From contig JAGFXQ010000060.1 in assembly GCA_017861355.1 (NCBI GenBank), positions 1 to 13,141 on the forward strand: a stretch of 13,141 nt of DNA. Direction: 5' to 3'. Of the stretch, positions 6,165 to 12,844 are shown one piece after another (the stretch's first letter is position 1; each line of letters opens with the position of its first letter). Made by a program: the position numbers and the translations under genes. Source of the DNA: Bacillota bacterium. GTDB taxonomy: Bacteria > Bacillota > Clostridia > Lachnospirales > Lachnospiraceae. The notes beneath the pieces were generated by a model. It had not been told where the DNA came from. It did no database searches and worked only from the letters and a program-made list of their open reading frames with translations.

Positions 6165-6284
6165 ACCAGAATGATTTTGACATGAATTATTACGATTACA
6201 TGAAGATTTTGTAGAAAGAAATAAGTTAATATATCCACAATGGGGTATATTAATTTTGAATTTAAATTAAAGGAGGATTAATCT

Positions 6285-6632
6285 ATGAATAAGTTTGTTT
6301 TCAATGATTATTTTCATGAGCCACAGGGGAAAATCGCAAAGCGGATGCTTTTCAAAAGTGATAATGTAATTGCTTTTGTTCTAAACATTGCAAAAGGTGA
6401 AATACTACCGGGACATACACATATGGAATCAACCCTTTTCCTACAGGTTATGGAGGGTAATGCCAAGGTTGTCACGGATGGCAAAGAAACTTCTCTTCAG
6501 GTGGGTGAGTTAATGCAGGTTGATGGGCAGGAAAGCTTACAGGTTATAAATACCGGTGAAGCTGTCTTACGCCTTTTTGTAACAATTTCACCAATGGGTT
6601 CAGAAGCCTTTGCAACAGATGCTAATGTCTAA
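6285..6632 (+). CDS. Small cupin-domain protein
   Basis: A 115-aa cupin barrel of the Cupin_2 type. Motif 1 is visible as LPGHTHMESTLFLQVMEGNA (about 42-61), including G-H-T-H and the E-x(6)-G pattern that normally supplies metal ligands. Motif 2 (GELMQVDGQESLQVINTGEA, about 73-92) lacks the usual P-G and H-x-x-x-N residues, so the metal site may be incomplete. The protein is probably a cytoplasmic binding or isomerase-like protein of unknown ligand. A strong AAAGGAGG site (6269-6276) lies 8 bases before ATG 6285. It is 120 bases downstream of the nucleotidyltransferase gene and is followed at once by a large hairpin, so it is probably the last gene of its transcript. Confidence 0.85.
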   Translation: MNKFVFNDYFHEPQGKIAKRMLFKSDNVIAFVLNIAKGEILPGHTHMESTLFLQVMEGNAKVVTDGKETSLQVGELMQVDGQESLQVINTGEAVLRLFVTISPMGSEAFATDANV

Positions 6633-6637
6633 TGATG

Positions 6638-6682
6638 TATTATTCCCCCTCATTTTCATATTCAAAATGAGGGGGAATAATA
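6638..6682. terminator. Long perfect-stem hairpin, probable two-way terminator
   Basis: The arms at 6638-6656 and 6664-6682 are perfect reverse complements (19 bp, with a C5/G5 block) around a 7-base loop. The hairpin starts 6 bases after the cupin stop. No run of T follows on either strand, only AATAATAAAATT or its mirror, which is atypical for an intrinsic terminator. Position and stability still make termination or mRNA 3'-end protection the likely role. Confidence 0.75.
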
Positions 6683-6738
6683 AAATTGTACAAGATAGAT
6701 CGAGACTTATGCAGGATAGGTTTAACCAGGGTTCTGTA

Positions 6739-6754
6739 ACAAATACATATTTGT
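6739..6754. promoter_or_regulatory. Inverted repeat before the HAD-kinase-nucleotidase operon
   Basis: ACAAATA (6739-6745) and TATTTGT (6748-6754) are perfect inverted half-sites with a 2-base centre, ending just before the AGGAAG ribosome binding site (6755-6760) of the HAD gene. It could be an operator in the 5' leader, or chance in AT-rich DNA. Confidence 0.35.
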
Positions 6755-6767
6755 AGGAAGAGAAAAA

Positions 6768-7472
6768 ATGACGCGAGCAGTAATTTTTGATATGTATGAA
6801 ACGTTAATTACGCATTATAATAGCCCACTATACTTTGGATCACAAATGGCGGAGGATGCAGGAATTCCAGAAGATAGCTTTCAGTCACTTTGGCGCCCGA
6901 CTGAGCATGAACGCTCTATCGGAAAGCTAACACTGGAAGATGTAGTGAAAAAGATTCTCCTAGAGAATCTTTTTGACTCTGAAATGATATTTAGAACAAT
7001 TATAGAAAAACGGATCTCTGCAAAGGAGGAGTGCTTTAGACATCTACATCCTGAAATTATTCCAATGCTTTCAACATTGAAAAAGAGAGGATTTCTAATT
7101 GGGTTAATTAGCAACTGCTTTTCGGAAGAAGCAGATGTAATCCGAAAAAGTGAGCTGTATCAATACTTTGATGCGATTTATCTTTCCTATGAACAGGAGA
7201 TTCAAAAGCCGGAGGAAGAGATTTACCGAAGATGTATGGATAGTCTTTCGGTGAAGGCAGAGGAATGTATTTATGTTGGAGACGGAGGCAGCAATGAGCT
7301 GGAGACTGCCAGAAAGCTTGGAATGACAGCAGTTCAAGCAGTTTGGTATTTACAAGAAGGAACAACACAACCTTCGAAGCGAAAGCATGACTTCATCCAA
7401 ATAGAACAACCGCTCGATGTAGTGAAGCTTGTGGATCTGTTGTTGCCATCAAAGGAGGTTAATTGTGAATAG
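6768..7472 (+). CDS. HAD family hydrolase (haloacid dehalogenase-like motif I)
   Basis: A 234-aa HAD-superfamily enzyme of subfamily I with an alpha-helical cap (about 18-95). Motif I is AVIFDMYETL (about 4-13): the nucleophile D8 is followed by Tyr, not Asp, at position +2. Phosphatases need Asp there, whereas haloacid dehalogenases have D-x-Y-G-T, so the reaction may not be ordinary phosphate removal. Motif II is GLISNC (about 112-117), motif III is K147 in QKPEEEIYRRC, and motif IV is GDGGSNELETARKLGMTAV (about 171-189). The small cap and length resemble YjjG/dehalogenase-like proteins. ATG 6768 follows AGGAAG. The last 8 bases overlap the kinase start, and its own C-terminus carries the AAAGGAGG that serves the next gene, so the two are translationally coupled. 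Confidence 0.88.
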   Translation: MTRAVIFDMYETLITHYNSPLYFGSQMAEDAGIPEDSFQSLWRPTEHERSIGKLTLEDVVKKILLENLFDSEMIFRTIIEKRISAKEECFRHLHPEIIPMLSTLKKRGFLIGLISNCFSEEADVIRKSELYQYFDAIYLSYEQEIQKPEEEIYRRCMDSLSVKAEECIYVGDGGSNELETARKLGMTAVQAVWYLQEGTTQPSKRKHDFIQIEQPLDVVKLVDLLLPSKEVNCE

Positions 7473-8040
7473 TGATAGAAATTGGACGGTTTTATTTGTT
7501 GGGGGAGCTTCCGGAACCGGTAAATCAAGCATAGCTTATGAAATCGCTCGTTTCTATGGTGTGAATGTCATTGAATCAGATGATATTTACCTAACTGTAG
7601 AAACGGTTACTACAAAGGAGGATTATCCTGCGATACATTATTGGAATACCGGTGTAAATTGGAAGGATATCGGAGTTGATAGCAATGTAAACTGGTTGAT
7701 TGACGTAAGCAAAGAAATGATCCCGGTATTGAAAGAGCTTGTGAACAGGCATGTAGAAGATAGATTACCAATTATTATTGAGGGCGATTTTATTTCTCCC
7801 GAATTCACAAAATCCTTTGAGAATCCGGAAGTTAAAGCTATTTTTGTGAATGAAACAGATATCAATCAGATATTACAGAATTATTTATCCAGAGAAGGTG
7901 GCGATCTACAACATTACAGAGCTGAAATAAGTATTGCCTATGGGAAATGGATTGAAGATACTTGTAATCAGAATGGAATTAGTGTGATTGAGTCAAGACC
8001 TTGGGATAATGTTTTAACCAGAGCTCTGGAAAGTTTATAA
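7465..8040 (+). CDS. P-loop kinase-like NTPase
   Basis: A 191-aa P-loop protein likely to phosphorylate a small molecule or nucleotide. Walker A is VLFVGGASGTGKSSIAYEIA (about 9-28), with G-x-x-G-x-G-K-S at 14-21, followed by VNVIESDDIYLTVETV (about 33-48), where the D-D pair fits the substrate or Mg position of AAA/kinase-like folds. The strand RLPIIIEGDFISPEF (about 100-114) is like the 2-phosphoglycerate kinase/AAA_33 group. No lid arginine motif can be named with confidence. GTG 7465 is preceded by AAAGGAGG (7451-7458) at 6 bases and gives the right N-terminus; a TTG at 7429 would read through the SD and has no support. It sits between the HAD and phosphatase genes with overlap and a 23-base gap, suggesting one pathway. 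Confidence 0.85.
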   Translation: MNSDRNWTVLFVGGASGTGKSSIAYEIARFYGVNVIESDDIYLTVETVTTKEDYPAIHYWNTGVNWKDIGVDSNVNWLIDVSKEMIPVLKELVNRHVEDRLPIIIEGDFISPEFTKSFENPEVKAIFVNETDINQILQNYLSREGGDLQHYRAEISIAYGKWIEDTCNQNGISVIESRPWDNVLTRALESL

Positions 8041-8063
8041 TAAATTAATTATGAGGAGATACA

Positions 8064-9440
8064 ATGAGATTAACGATATTACATACAAACGACATACATA
8101 GTAACTTCGAGAACTTAGCTAAAATAGTAAACCAAACGAATGAGTGGAGGGATAGCAACACCCTTGTACTGGATGCCGGGGACTTTGCTGATTTTAAAAG
8201 GATTGAATTGCAAGGAACCGACGGGCTGGCGGCGATGGAATTGCTTGACTCTGCCGGATATGATGCTTTGACGATTGGAAATAATGAATTGTTTCAAGGG
8301 CTGGATGTACTTAGGAATATGGCTTTAAATGCGAAGCTACCATTACTGAGTAGTAACCTGCGCAGCCTAGATCATAGCGAAATATCAGAGGTAAATAAAA
8401 GCATAATAATAAATAAAAATGGGTTAAGAATCCTAATCATTGGGGCATCACCGAGTATTGGACCTTTTAACGATTTACTTGGTTTTATGCTTGTGGATTA
8501 TCTGGAGGCAGTTCAGAATGAGATCAACAAATCTCAGAATCAGTATGATGTATGCATTCTGGTTTCTCATCTTGGGATGGACAAGGATAGGGAAATAGCG
8601 GAGAAAATATGTGGGATTGATATAATCATCGGAGGTCATTTCCATATATTAATGGATCAACCGGAGATAGTGAACAGAACAATAATTCACACTTCAGGAG
8701 CGCAAGGGGAACATATCGGAAAGCTTGTAGTCGAAGTAACCAATAATCAAGTGCAGCTGATCGAAGGAATGAATTATAGCATCCTACATAGAGAAGAATC
8801 GGCCATGATCAAAGAACTAATCAAACAGAACAAGGAAAAGGCTATTGATCGGCTCGGCAAACCATTCTGCAGAATCAATAAGAATTTATGGCATGATGTC
8901 GTAGAAGAGAACCCTATGACAAATTTACTTGCGGATGCCCTACAGGATTTCCTTGAGTGTGACCTTGGAATTATTAATAGTGGCGTAATAAACGGAGGAA
9001 TTAAGAAGGGTGATGTATCAAGGAAAAAGATCATAGAACTTTGTCCTTCTCCGTTAAATCCCACCAGATTTAAGATACAAGGAAAAGACTTGTGGGAAGC
9101 CTTGCAAAATTCCTTAGATACGGATTATTGCTATGCAGACGGTAAGGGTGCGGGATCTCGAGGAAAATATGTAGGAAGGTTACATGTGTCCGGTGCGGTA
9201 ATTGAACATGATGGCAGGAATATTTTGAATGTTTATATTCATGGCACTAGACTTAATATGGAACAATGGTATACGGTGGCTTCCTCTGATTATCTTCAAA
9301 GGGGAAGTGGTTACGAATCATTAGCAAGGAATCAGGACGAACAATATAGTAAAGAGTATTTGAGGGATATCTTACAAGAGTATCTTAAAAATGAAGTATT
9401 AGTTGATAAAGCATTTGTAGAACGATGGATAAATCAATAA
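8064..9440 (+). CDS. Cytoplasmic metallophosphatase/5'-nucleotidase, YunD-like
   Basis: A 458-aa two-domain protein. Residues 1-230 are a calcineurin-type metallophosphoesterase: ILHTNDIHSN (D10, H12), LDAGD (D40), IGNNE (71-75, where most relatives have GNHE), SHLGMD (H169), and GGHFH (190-194, H192/H194). Residues about 260-450 are the 5'-nucleotidase C-terminal domain, with NPMTNLLADALQDFL (283-297), NSGVINGGIKKGD (305-317) and a late SSDYLQRGSGY segment that binds the nucleoside. It starts at the catalytic strand with no signal peptide, unlike secreted 5'-nucleotidases, so it should act in the cytoplasm like YunD of Bacillus subtilis. Likely substrates are nucleotides, nucleotide sugars or cyclic nucleotides. 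GAGGAG (8053-8058) lies 5 bases before ATG 8064. Close spacing to the kinase gene implies an operon. Confidence 0.92.
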   Translation: MRLTILHTNDIHSNFENLAKIVNQTNEWRDSNTLVLDAGDFADFKRIELQGTDGLAAMELLDSAGYDALTIGNNELFQGLDVLRNMALNAKLPLLSSNLRSLDHSEISEVNKSIIINKNGLRILIIGASPSIGPFNDLLGFMLVDYLEAVQNEINKSQNQYDVCILVSHLGMDKDREIAEKICGIDIIIGGHFHILMDQPEIVNRTIIHTSGAQGEHIGKLVVEVTNNQVQLIEGMNYSILHREESAMIKELIKQNKEKAIDRLGKPFCRINKNLWHDVVEENPMTNLLADALQDFLECDLGIINSGVINGGIKKGDVSRKKIIELCPSPLNPTRFKIQGKDLWEALQNSLDTDYCYADGKGAGSRGKYVGRLHVSGAVIEHDGRNILNVYIHGTRLNMEQWYTVASSDYLQRGSGYESLARNQDEQYSKEYLRDILQEYLKNEVLVDKAFVERWINQ

Positions 9441-9480
9441 ACATGTCAGCTTTGTATTAATTATGAATGGATGGTATAAA

Positions 9481-10128
9481 ATGGAATACATTTTTCAAAT
9501 TACACAATATGATACAGATGATTTAGAGGATGAGGTTGCAGCTGCCTTGGAAAAACAACTTGAAATCTATTCTCGTAAAAGATTTCTGGCTATGTGGCGC
9601 TTTGTTGACCGCAACAATAGTAGGCGAGCGTCACAAAAGGTTATCAAAAAAAGGACAATTCTGAGAAATATATATGGGATCTTATTGACGGTGATGGGGA
9701 TTTTCCTATTAGTACCGGGATTGATAGATCCAAAGGAATTATTATTACCTCTGATTGCAGGGATAATTAGTATGATAATTGGAGTGGGATGTATTTGGCC
9801 GTGGAGAAGAAAGTCAAATCGTAAGTTCCATAAAATAGCAGAAGAACTACTTTCCGGCATAAGAAAATCATTGGATGAAACTTCTGATACTTCGTTGTTA
9901 GTACGTTTTACAGAGGAAGGAATGAGTCTTCTGAATAATTCTATGATTGCGTATCAGGATTTTCATACTATTATCGATGCTAAAAATATCTTTTTTCTAG
10001 TTTGGCTGGACAAGGTTACCATCTTGCAAAAAAAGGATTTGGTAGAGGAAAGTCAGGAAGCTTTTTTAGCATTTCTGGAGGAGATGACTGGTTTACAAAG
10101 AATCATTGTAAACAGCGGGATAAGTTAA
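9481..10128 (+). CDS. YcxB-like membrane protein
   Basis: A 215-aa protein with an N-terminal cytosolic segment (1-60, helix DEVAAALEKQLEIYSRKRF), two adjoining membrane segments (NIYGILLTVMGIFLLVPGLI at about 63-82, and LLLPLIAGIISMIIGVGCIW at about 87-106) and a C-terminal soluble domain of YcxB type (FTEEGMSLLNNSMIAYQDFH to ILQKKDLV). In YcxB proteins this beta-rich domain follows two TM helices; function is unknown, with a suspected role in envelope or signalling. ATG 9481 gives the normal MEYIFQIT N-terminus. ATG 9463 would add six residues. Neither has a strong ribosome binding site (GGATGG at about 9469 is the nearest), so translation may depend on the upstream gene 40 bases away. A hairpin follows its stop. 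Confidence 0.82.
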   Translation: MEYIFQITQYDTDDLEDEVAAALEKQLEIYSRKRFLAMWRFVDRNNSRRASQKVIKKRTILRNIYGILLTVMGIFLLVPGLIDPKELLLPLIAGIISMIIGVGCIWPWRRKSNRKFHKIAEELLSGIRKSLDETSDTSLLVRFTEEGMSLLNNSMIAYQDFHTIIDAKNIFFLVWLDKVTILQKKDLVEESQEAFLAFLEEMTGLQRIIVNSGIS

Positions 10129-10160
10129 TTGAATTAAAAGGGCTCGATGTGTTGAATTTA

Positions 10161-10198
10161 AGAAATTCCTTATTCATAATGTGAAATAAGGAATTTCT
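10161..10198. terminator. Hairpin between convergent genes
   Basis: AGAAATTCCTTATT (10161-10174) and AATAAGGAATTTCT (10185-10198) are perfect arms of 14 bp around a 10-base loop. It lies 32 bases after the YcxB-like gene, and sspH points toward it from the other side. This placement and symmetry suit a two-way terminator, though the T run after it is short. Confidence 0.7.
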
Positions 10199-10265
10199 GT
10201 AAGTGGTATTTGTGAAAACAAAGTTGTGAAACTAAATCTAATGGATAATAAAGAGTCATAAAGTG

Positions 10266-10292
10266 AATCAAATAACGAATCATTATTTGATT
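10266..10292 (-). terminator. Hairpin over the sspH stop codon
   Basis: AATCAAATAA (10266-10275) pairs with TTATTTGATT (10283-10292) around a 7-base loop. The right arm includes the sspH stop codon (10283-10285). The stem is AT-only apart from one G-C pair, so it is weaker than the neighbouring one and could act as 3' end or terminator of the spore gene. Confidence 0.45.
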
Positions 10293-10465
10293 TCTACTAA
10301 CTGAGTTACATGAACTTCTTGGGTGTTTTGCGGTTGATTTAGTAAATGAATACTCACTGTTTCTTTCGTTGGATGGACCTTTTCGATATATACGGAATTT
10401 CCGTTATAGGTTACATCGACCATTTCTGGGGATGAGGAAATTTGTTCTGCGCGTTCCTTATTCAA
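10283..10465 (-). CDS. sspH: Small acid-soluble spore protein, H type
   Basis: A 60-aa protein, the normal length of the SspH family (about 59 aa). It reads MNKERAEQISSSPEMVDVTY, NGNSVYIEKV and ends HVTQLVEIK, matching the family pattern R-A-x-x-I-x-x-S-P-x-x-V-x-V-x-Y-N-G-x-x-V-x-I-E and a C-terminal V-x-x-L. These proteins are made in the forespore and may associate with spore DNA or the core; they are not the major alpha/beta type. The start is TTG at 10463-10465, 7 bases from AAAGGAG (10473-10479 on the + strand); an ATG further upstream at 10505 would read through this site. Forespore expression by sigma-G is expected, but I could not identify its promoter. It is the only minus-strand gene and marks the host as a spore former. 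Confidence 0.9.
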   Translation of the reverse strand: MNKERAEQISSSPEMVDVTYNGNSVYIEKVHPTKETVSIHLLNQPQNTQEVHVTQLVEIK

Positions 10466-10626
10466 TATTAATCTCCTTTCATTGTTATTCAGTAATATCT
10501 TAACCAATTTATTTTAGTAATATTAGTACTGAAAATGGGAACGAGAGTAAAACATTTTTGGAATGTCATATAGAATGTTAAGGTGAAAATGTTATGCAAA
10601 ATATATAAGTATAATAAGGAGAATAG
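10466..10626. other. Divergent intergenic region between sspH and ywbE
   Basis: This region should hold two outward promoters: a forespore one for sspH and a housekeeping one for ywbE. I could not match either with confidence. TATAAT at 10610-10615 abuts the ywbE ribosome binding site (10616-10621) and so is unlikely to be its -10. TTGGAA at 10558-10563 is an isolated -35-like hexamer. Confidence 0.35.
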
Positions 10627-10821
10627 ATGAACGGACAAAATAGATCCGATATTAAAATCGGTGCGAAAGTAAAAATCGTTTTAAAAGCTGACCAAGCATC
10701 AGGAAAACTAACCGAAGGAATAGTCGGAAAACTACTTACTAATAGCAGTTTTCATCCTCATGGTATCAAAGTAATGTTAACGGATGGACAAGTAGGAAGA
10801 GTTCAGGAAATCATCTGTTAA
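10627..10821 (+). CDS. ywbE: YwbE family protein (DUF2196)
   Basis: A 64-aa protein of the YwbE family, widespread in Bacillota and of unknown function. The whole length matches the family: MNGQNRSDIKIGAKVKIVLK, then ADQASGKLTEGIVGKLLTNS, then HPHGIKVMLTDGQVGRVQEI. The conserved H-P-H-G-I-K-V and D-G-Q-x-G-R-V-Q-E-I segments are intact. The small beta-rich fold suggests an OB- or SH3-like barrel, perhaps nucleic acid or protein binding; this is inference. AAGGAG (10616-10621) is 5 bases before ATG 10627. It is divergent from sspH and lies 37 bases before the APH gene, so the two may share a transcript. Confidence 0.95.
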   Translation: MNGQNRSDIKIGAKVKIVLKADQASGKLTEGIVGKLLTNSSFHPHGIKVMLTDGQVGRVQEIIC

Positions 10822-10858
10822 ATGAGAAGGAATGATAGGTAACACGTAGGGGGTATTT

Positions 10859-11788
10859 ATGCAACAGATAGCAGAAGCGATTGTAAACAGATATTATGGG
10901 ACAAATCCGTTAAAAATCACATCACTGGGCGGCGGTTGGTACGGTCGTGTCTTTTTAGCGGAGATGACCTCCGAACCGACTAAAGTTATTATTAAAATAC
11001 ATCTGTTTCCAAACCTTGCTGAAAAAGAGGCTTGTCAGCTTGAGGTATTGGCAGCTCATGCAACCATAAAAATGCCGGAGGTGTTTTTTGTTCACAAGGC
11101 AATCCCAATTATTCCGTACGACGCTATCATAATGGAATATATTCCGGGGGTTAATGCCGGGAACTATAATATTCTTGAGATAAAAGAGAAAAACCGGGTT
11201 GCAATTGCGGAACAGATCGTGGACAACTTGCTCTCGTACCACAAAGTGATTAACCCTGAGGGATTTGGTGAAATTGGGTCCATTACATTTGAGCCCGACT
11301 GGAATAAATGGTACAAAACCAAAGCGGACGATGCATTATCAAAGGCGGTGTTGTTCTATGCCAGTGAAAAAATTGACGATGTAATTTTTTCTGTGATACG
11401 AAAAGCTCATGAATTTTATGACAGGATATTTTATTTGCCTGTTAAGGAAGCACGCCTAATCCATGGCGATTACAACCCATGGAATATACTGCTTGATGAA
11501 GATTTAACGCAGGTAAGTGCTGTCATCGACCCGCTGGGAGGCTGTTTTGCTGATTCTGAAATGGACTTGTATCAACTTAATCATGCAAATGGTAAGGAAT
11601 ATAAATTACTGGATATTTATGCGTCCAAGTCTCCTTTAAGCGAAAATTTTTCGTTGAAATCAAGCTTTTATGAGCTGTTTGATCATGTAGCACATTTCTA
11701 TGATACCAATGTAGAAATAGATTATCCATTTATGGTCGCGCTGGCAAAAGAGATGGAACAACAGATGCAAGATTTCGGGTTGCTGTAA
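10859..11788 (+). CDS. Aminoglycoside phosphotransferase (APH) family kinase
   Basis: A 309-aa protein of the APH/choline kinase-like fold, which phosphorylates a small molecule with ATP. The nucleotide-binding lobe contains LGGGWYGRVFLAEM (23-36) and the lysine of VIIKIH (about K46). The catalytic loop is IHGDYNPWNILLD (201-213), with H202-G-D204 and N209, and the metal-binding aspartate lies in VIDPLGG (222-228), followed by ADSEMDLYQL (231-240), the usual D-P-x-x-x...D-x-x-x-L arrangement. FVHKAIPIIPYDAIIMEYIPG (77-97) is the hinge region. Members act on aminoglycosides, homoserine, sugars or fructosamines; the target here is open. GTAGGGGG (about 10846-10853) precedes ATG 10859. It is followed by 91 bases and a weak hairpin, so it may end its transcript. 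Confidence 0.9.
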   Translation: MQQIAEAIVNRYYGTNPLKITSLGGGWYGRVFLAEMTSEPTKVIIKIHLFPNLAEKEACQLEVLAAHATIKMPEVFFVHKAIPIIPYDAIIMEYIPGVNAGNYNILEIKEKNRVAIAEQIVDNLLSYHKVINPEGFGEIGSITFEPDWNKWYKTKADDALSKAVLFYASEKIDDVIFSVIRKAHEFYDRIFYLPVKEARLIHGDYNPWNILLDEDLTQVSAVIDPLGGCFADSEMDLYQLNHANGKEYKLLDIYASKSPLSENFSLKSSFYELFDHVAHFYDTNVEIDYPFMVALAKEMEQQMQDFGLL

Positions 11789-11829
11789 CCTCTGGGAATA
11801 AAGATAATCTTCTTAGAGGGAGCGTTTTT
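11789..11829 (+). terminator. Weak terminator-like hairpin after the APH gene
   Basis: CCTCT (11789-11793) pairs with AGAGG (11815-11819), with an inner AAGA/TCTT pair near 11801-11811. GGAGCG and five T (11825-11829) follow. The stem is interrupted and asymmetric, so this is a weak candidate. Confidence 0.3.
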
Positions 11830-11879
11830 AAAGTGGATGATTAATGAAAAAATTGATAATTTGAAGGGAGAATACATAC

Positions 11880-12413
11880 ATGAATATAATACGAAAAGCG
11901 ATATCCAAGGATTTAGATGCAGTAGCATTGATTTTTGAACATATTATTGAGGAAGAAGAGAATGGCAGATGTACTACCGGTTGGCAGAGAGGGATATATC
12001 CAACCAGGAATACTGCTGTTACAGCCTTGGAAAAGGATGATCTATTTGTTATGGAAGAAGACGGTGATATTGTCGCAGCGATGCGTCTGAACAAGGAACA
12101 GGTTCCTGAATATAAGAACTGTCAGTGGGAATATCCTGCAGCTGATGACCAGGTGATGGTGATGCATACCCTTGTGGTGGAACCTTCTGTGAAGAAGCAT
12201 GGCTTCGGAGGGAAGATGGTAGAATTCTATGAGAACTATGCTAGAGAGAACAATTGCCCTTACCTAAGAATGGATACGAACGCTTTGAATTCTCGTGCGC
12301 GAGCAATCTATAAGAATTACGGATATAAAGAAATCGGCATCATTCCGTGTGCTTTTAACGGCATAACAGGAGTAAATCTGGTGTGTATTGAGAAAAAACT
12401 GAGTAATCCGTAA
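11880..12413 (+). CDS. GNAT family N-acetyltransferase
   Basis: A 177-aa GNAT. MNIIRKAISKDLDAVALIFE starts as expected for the Acetyltransf_1 type, with the R-K-A-x-x-x-D-L opening. A conserved central section, TTGWQRGIYPTRNTAVTALE (about 32-51), is typical of a clostridial subgroup that carries a W-x-x-G-x-Y-P motif. The acetyl-CoA motif A is HTLVVEPSVKKHGFGGKMVE (about 96-115), and motif B is LRMDTNALNSRARAIYKNYG then YKEIG. The K-K-H-G-F-G-G core varies from the usual Q/R-x-x-G-x-G but keeps the glycines. Cytoplasmic; substrate unknown. A GAAGGGAG site (11863-11870) precedes ATG 11880. Only 17 bases separate it from the NTF2-like gene, so these two and the 2H-phosphoesterase gene probably form one transcript. 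Confidence 0.9.
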   Translation: MNIIRKAISKDLDAVALIFEHIIEEEENGRCTTGWQRGIYPTRNTAVTALEKDDLFVMEEDGDIVAAMRLNKEQVPEYKNCQWEYPAADDQVMVMHTLVVEPSVKKHGFGGKMVEFYENYARENNCPYLRMDTNALNSRARAIYKNYGYKEIGIIPCAFNGITGVNLVCIEKKLSNP

Positions 12414-12430
12414 TTTGAAAGGGGACATCA

Positions 12431-12844
12431 ATGGATTTGAATAATTTCTTAACTGAATATTGGAATTATATTGCAGAACAGAATGAGGAACAATTAAGAA
12501 AATATTTTCATAAGGATGCCTGTATTCAATGGCATGGCACAAACGAGCGATTTAATGTTGATGAGTTCATGAGAGCTAATTGTGATTATCCAGGAAGCTG
12601 GAATAGTGCGGTTGAACGAATAGAACATATGGAAAGTAGTATTATTACGGTAACCCGTGTTTGGTCAAGTGAATGTTCTTTTCATGTGACTTCGTTTTTT
12701 AAATTAGAAGATAACAAGATACAAGTGCTTGACGAATACTGGTGTGAGGATGGAATAGCTCCTCAATGGAGGATAGACAAGCAGATTGGGAAGCCTATAC
12801 GCCTTATGACATACTCTTTAGGAGGCCGGCTTAATGAAGGATAA
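12431..12844 (+). CDS. NTF2-like protein
   Basis: A 137-aa protein of the NTF2-like superfamily (SnoaL/DUF4440 shape). It opens MDLNNFLTEYWNYIAEQNEE, continues RKYFHKDACIQWHGTNERFN (about 23-42) and VDEFMRANCDYPGSWNSAVE, then has central strands (SIITVTRVWSSECSFHVTSF) and a C-terminal KIQVLDEYWCEDGIAPQWRI, where the D-E-Y-W segment is common in this fold. It lacks a signal peptide and no enzyme activity can be named. AAAGGGG (12418-12424) is 6 bases before ATG 12431. Its 3' end overlaps the 2H-phosphoesterase gene by 11 bases, and its coding sequence holds that gene's AGGAGG site (12820-12825), so the two are translationally coupled and may act together. Confidence 0.85.
   Translation: MDLNNFLTEYWNYIAEQNEEQLRKYFHKDACIQWHGTNERFNVDEFMRANCDYPGSWNSAVERIEHMESSIITVTRVWSSECSFHVTSFFKLEDNKIQVLDEYWCEDGIAPQWRIDKQIGKPIRLMTYSLGGRLNEG

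Noticed and set aside
7104..7368. Antisense open frames within the HAD gene
   Set aside because: They have no ribosome binding sites or family features and mirror a well-supported coding gene; the same holds for other antisense frames in the window.
10002..10184. 60-aa open frame overlapping the end of the YcxB-like gene on the + strand
   Set aside because: It is a frame shadow of the gene, has no ribosome binding site and ends inside the hairpin.
11880..12413. GNAT toxin of a toxin-antitoxin pair
   Set aside because: No ribbon-helix-helix antitoxin gene precedes any of the four GNAT genes, and their neighbours are unrelated enzymes.
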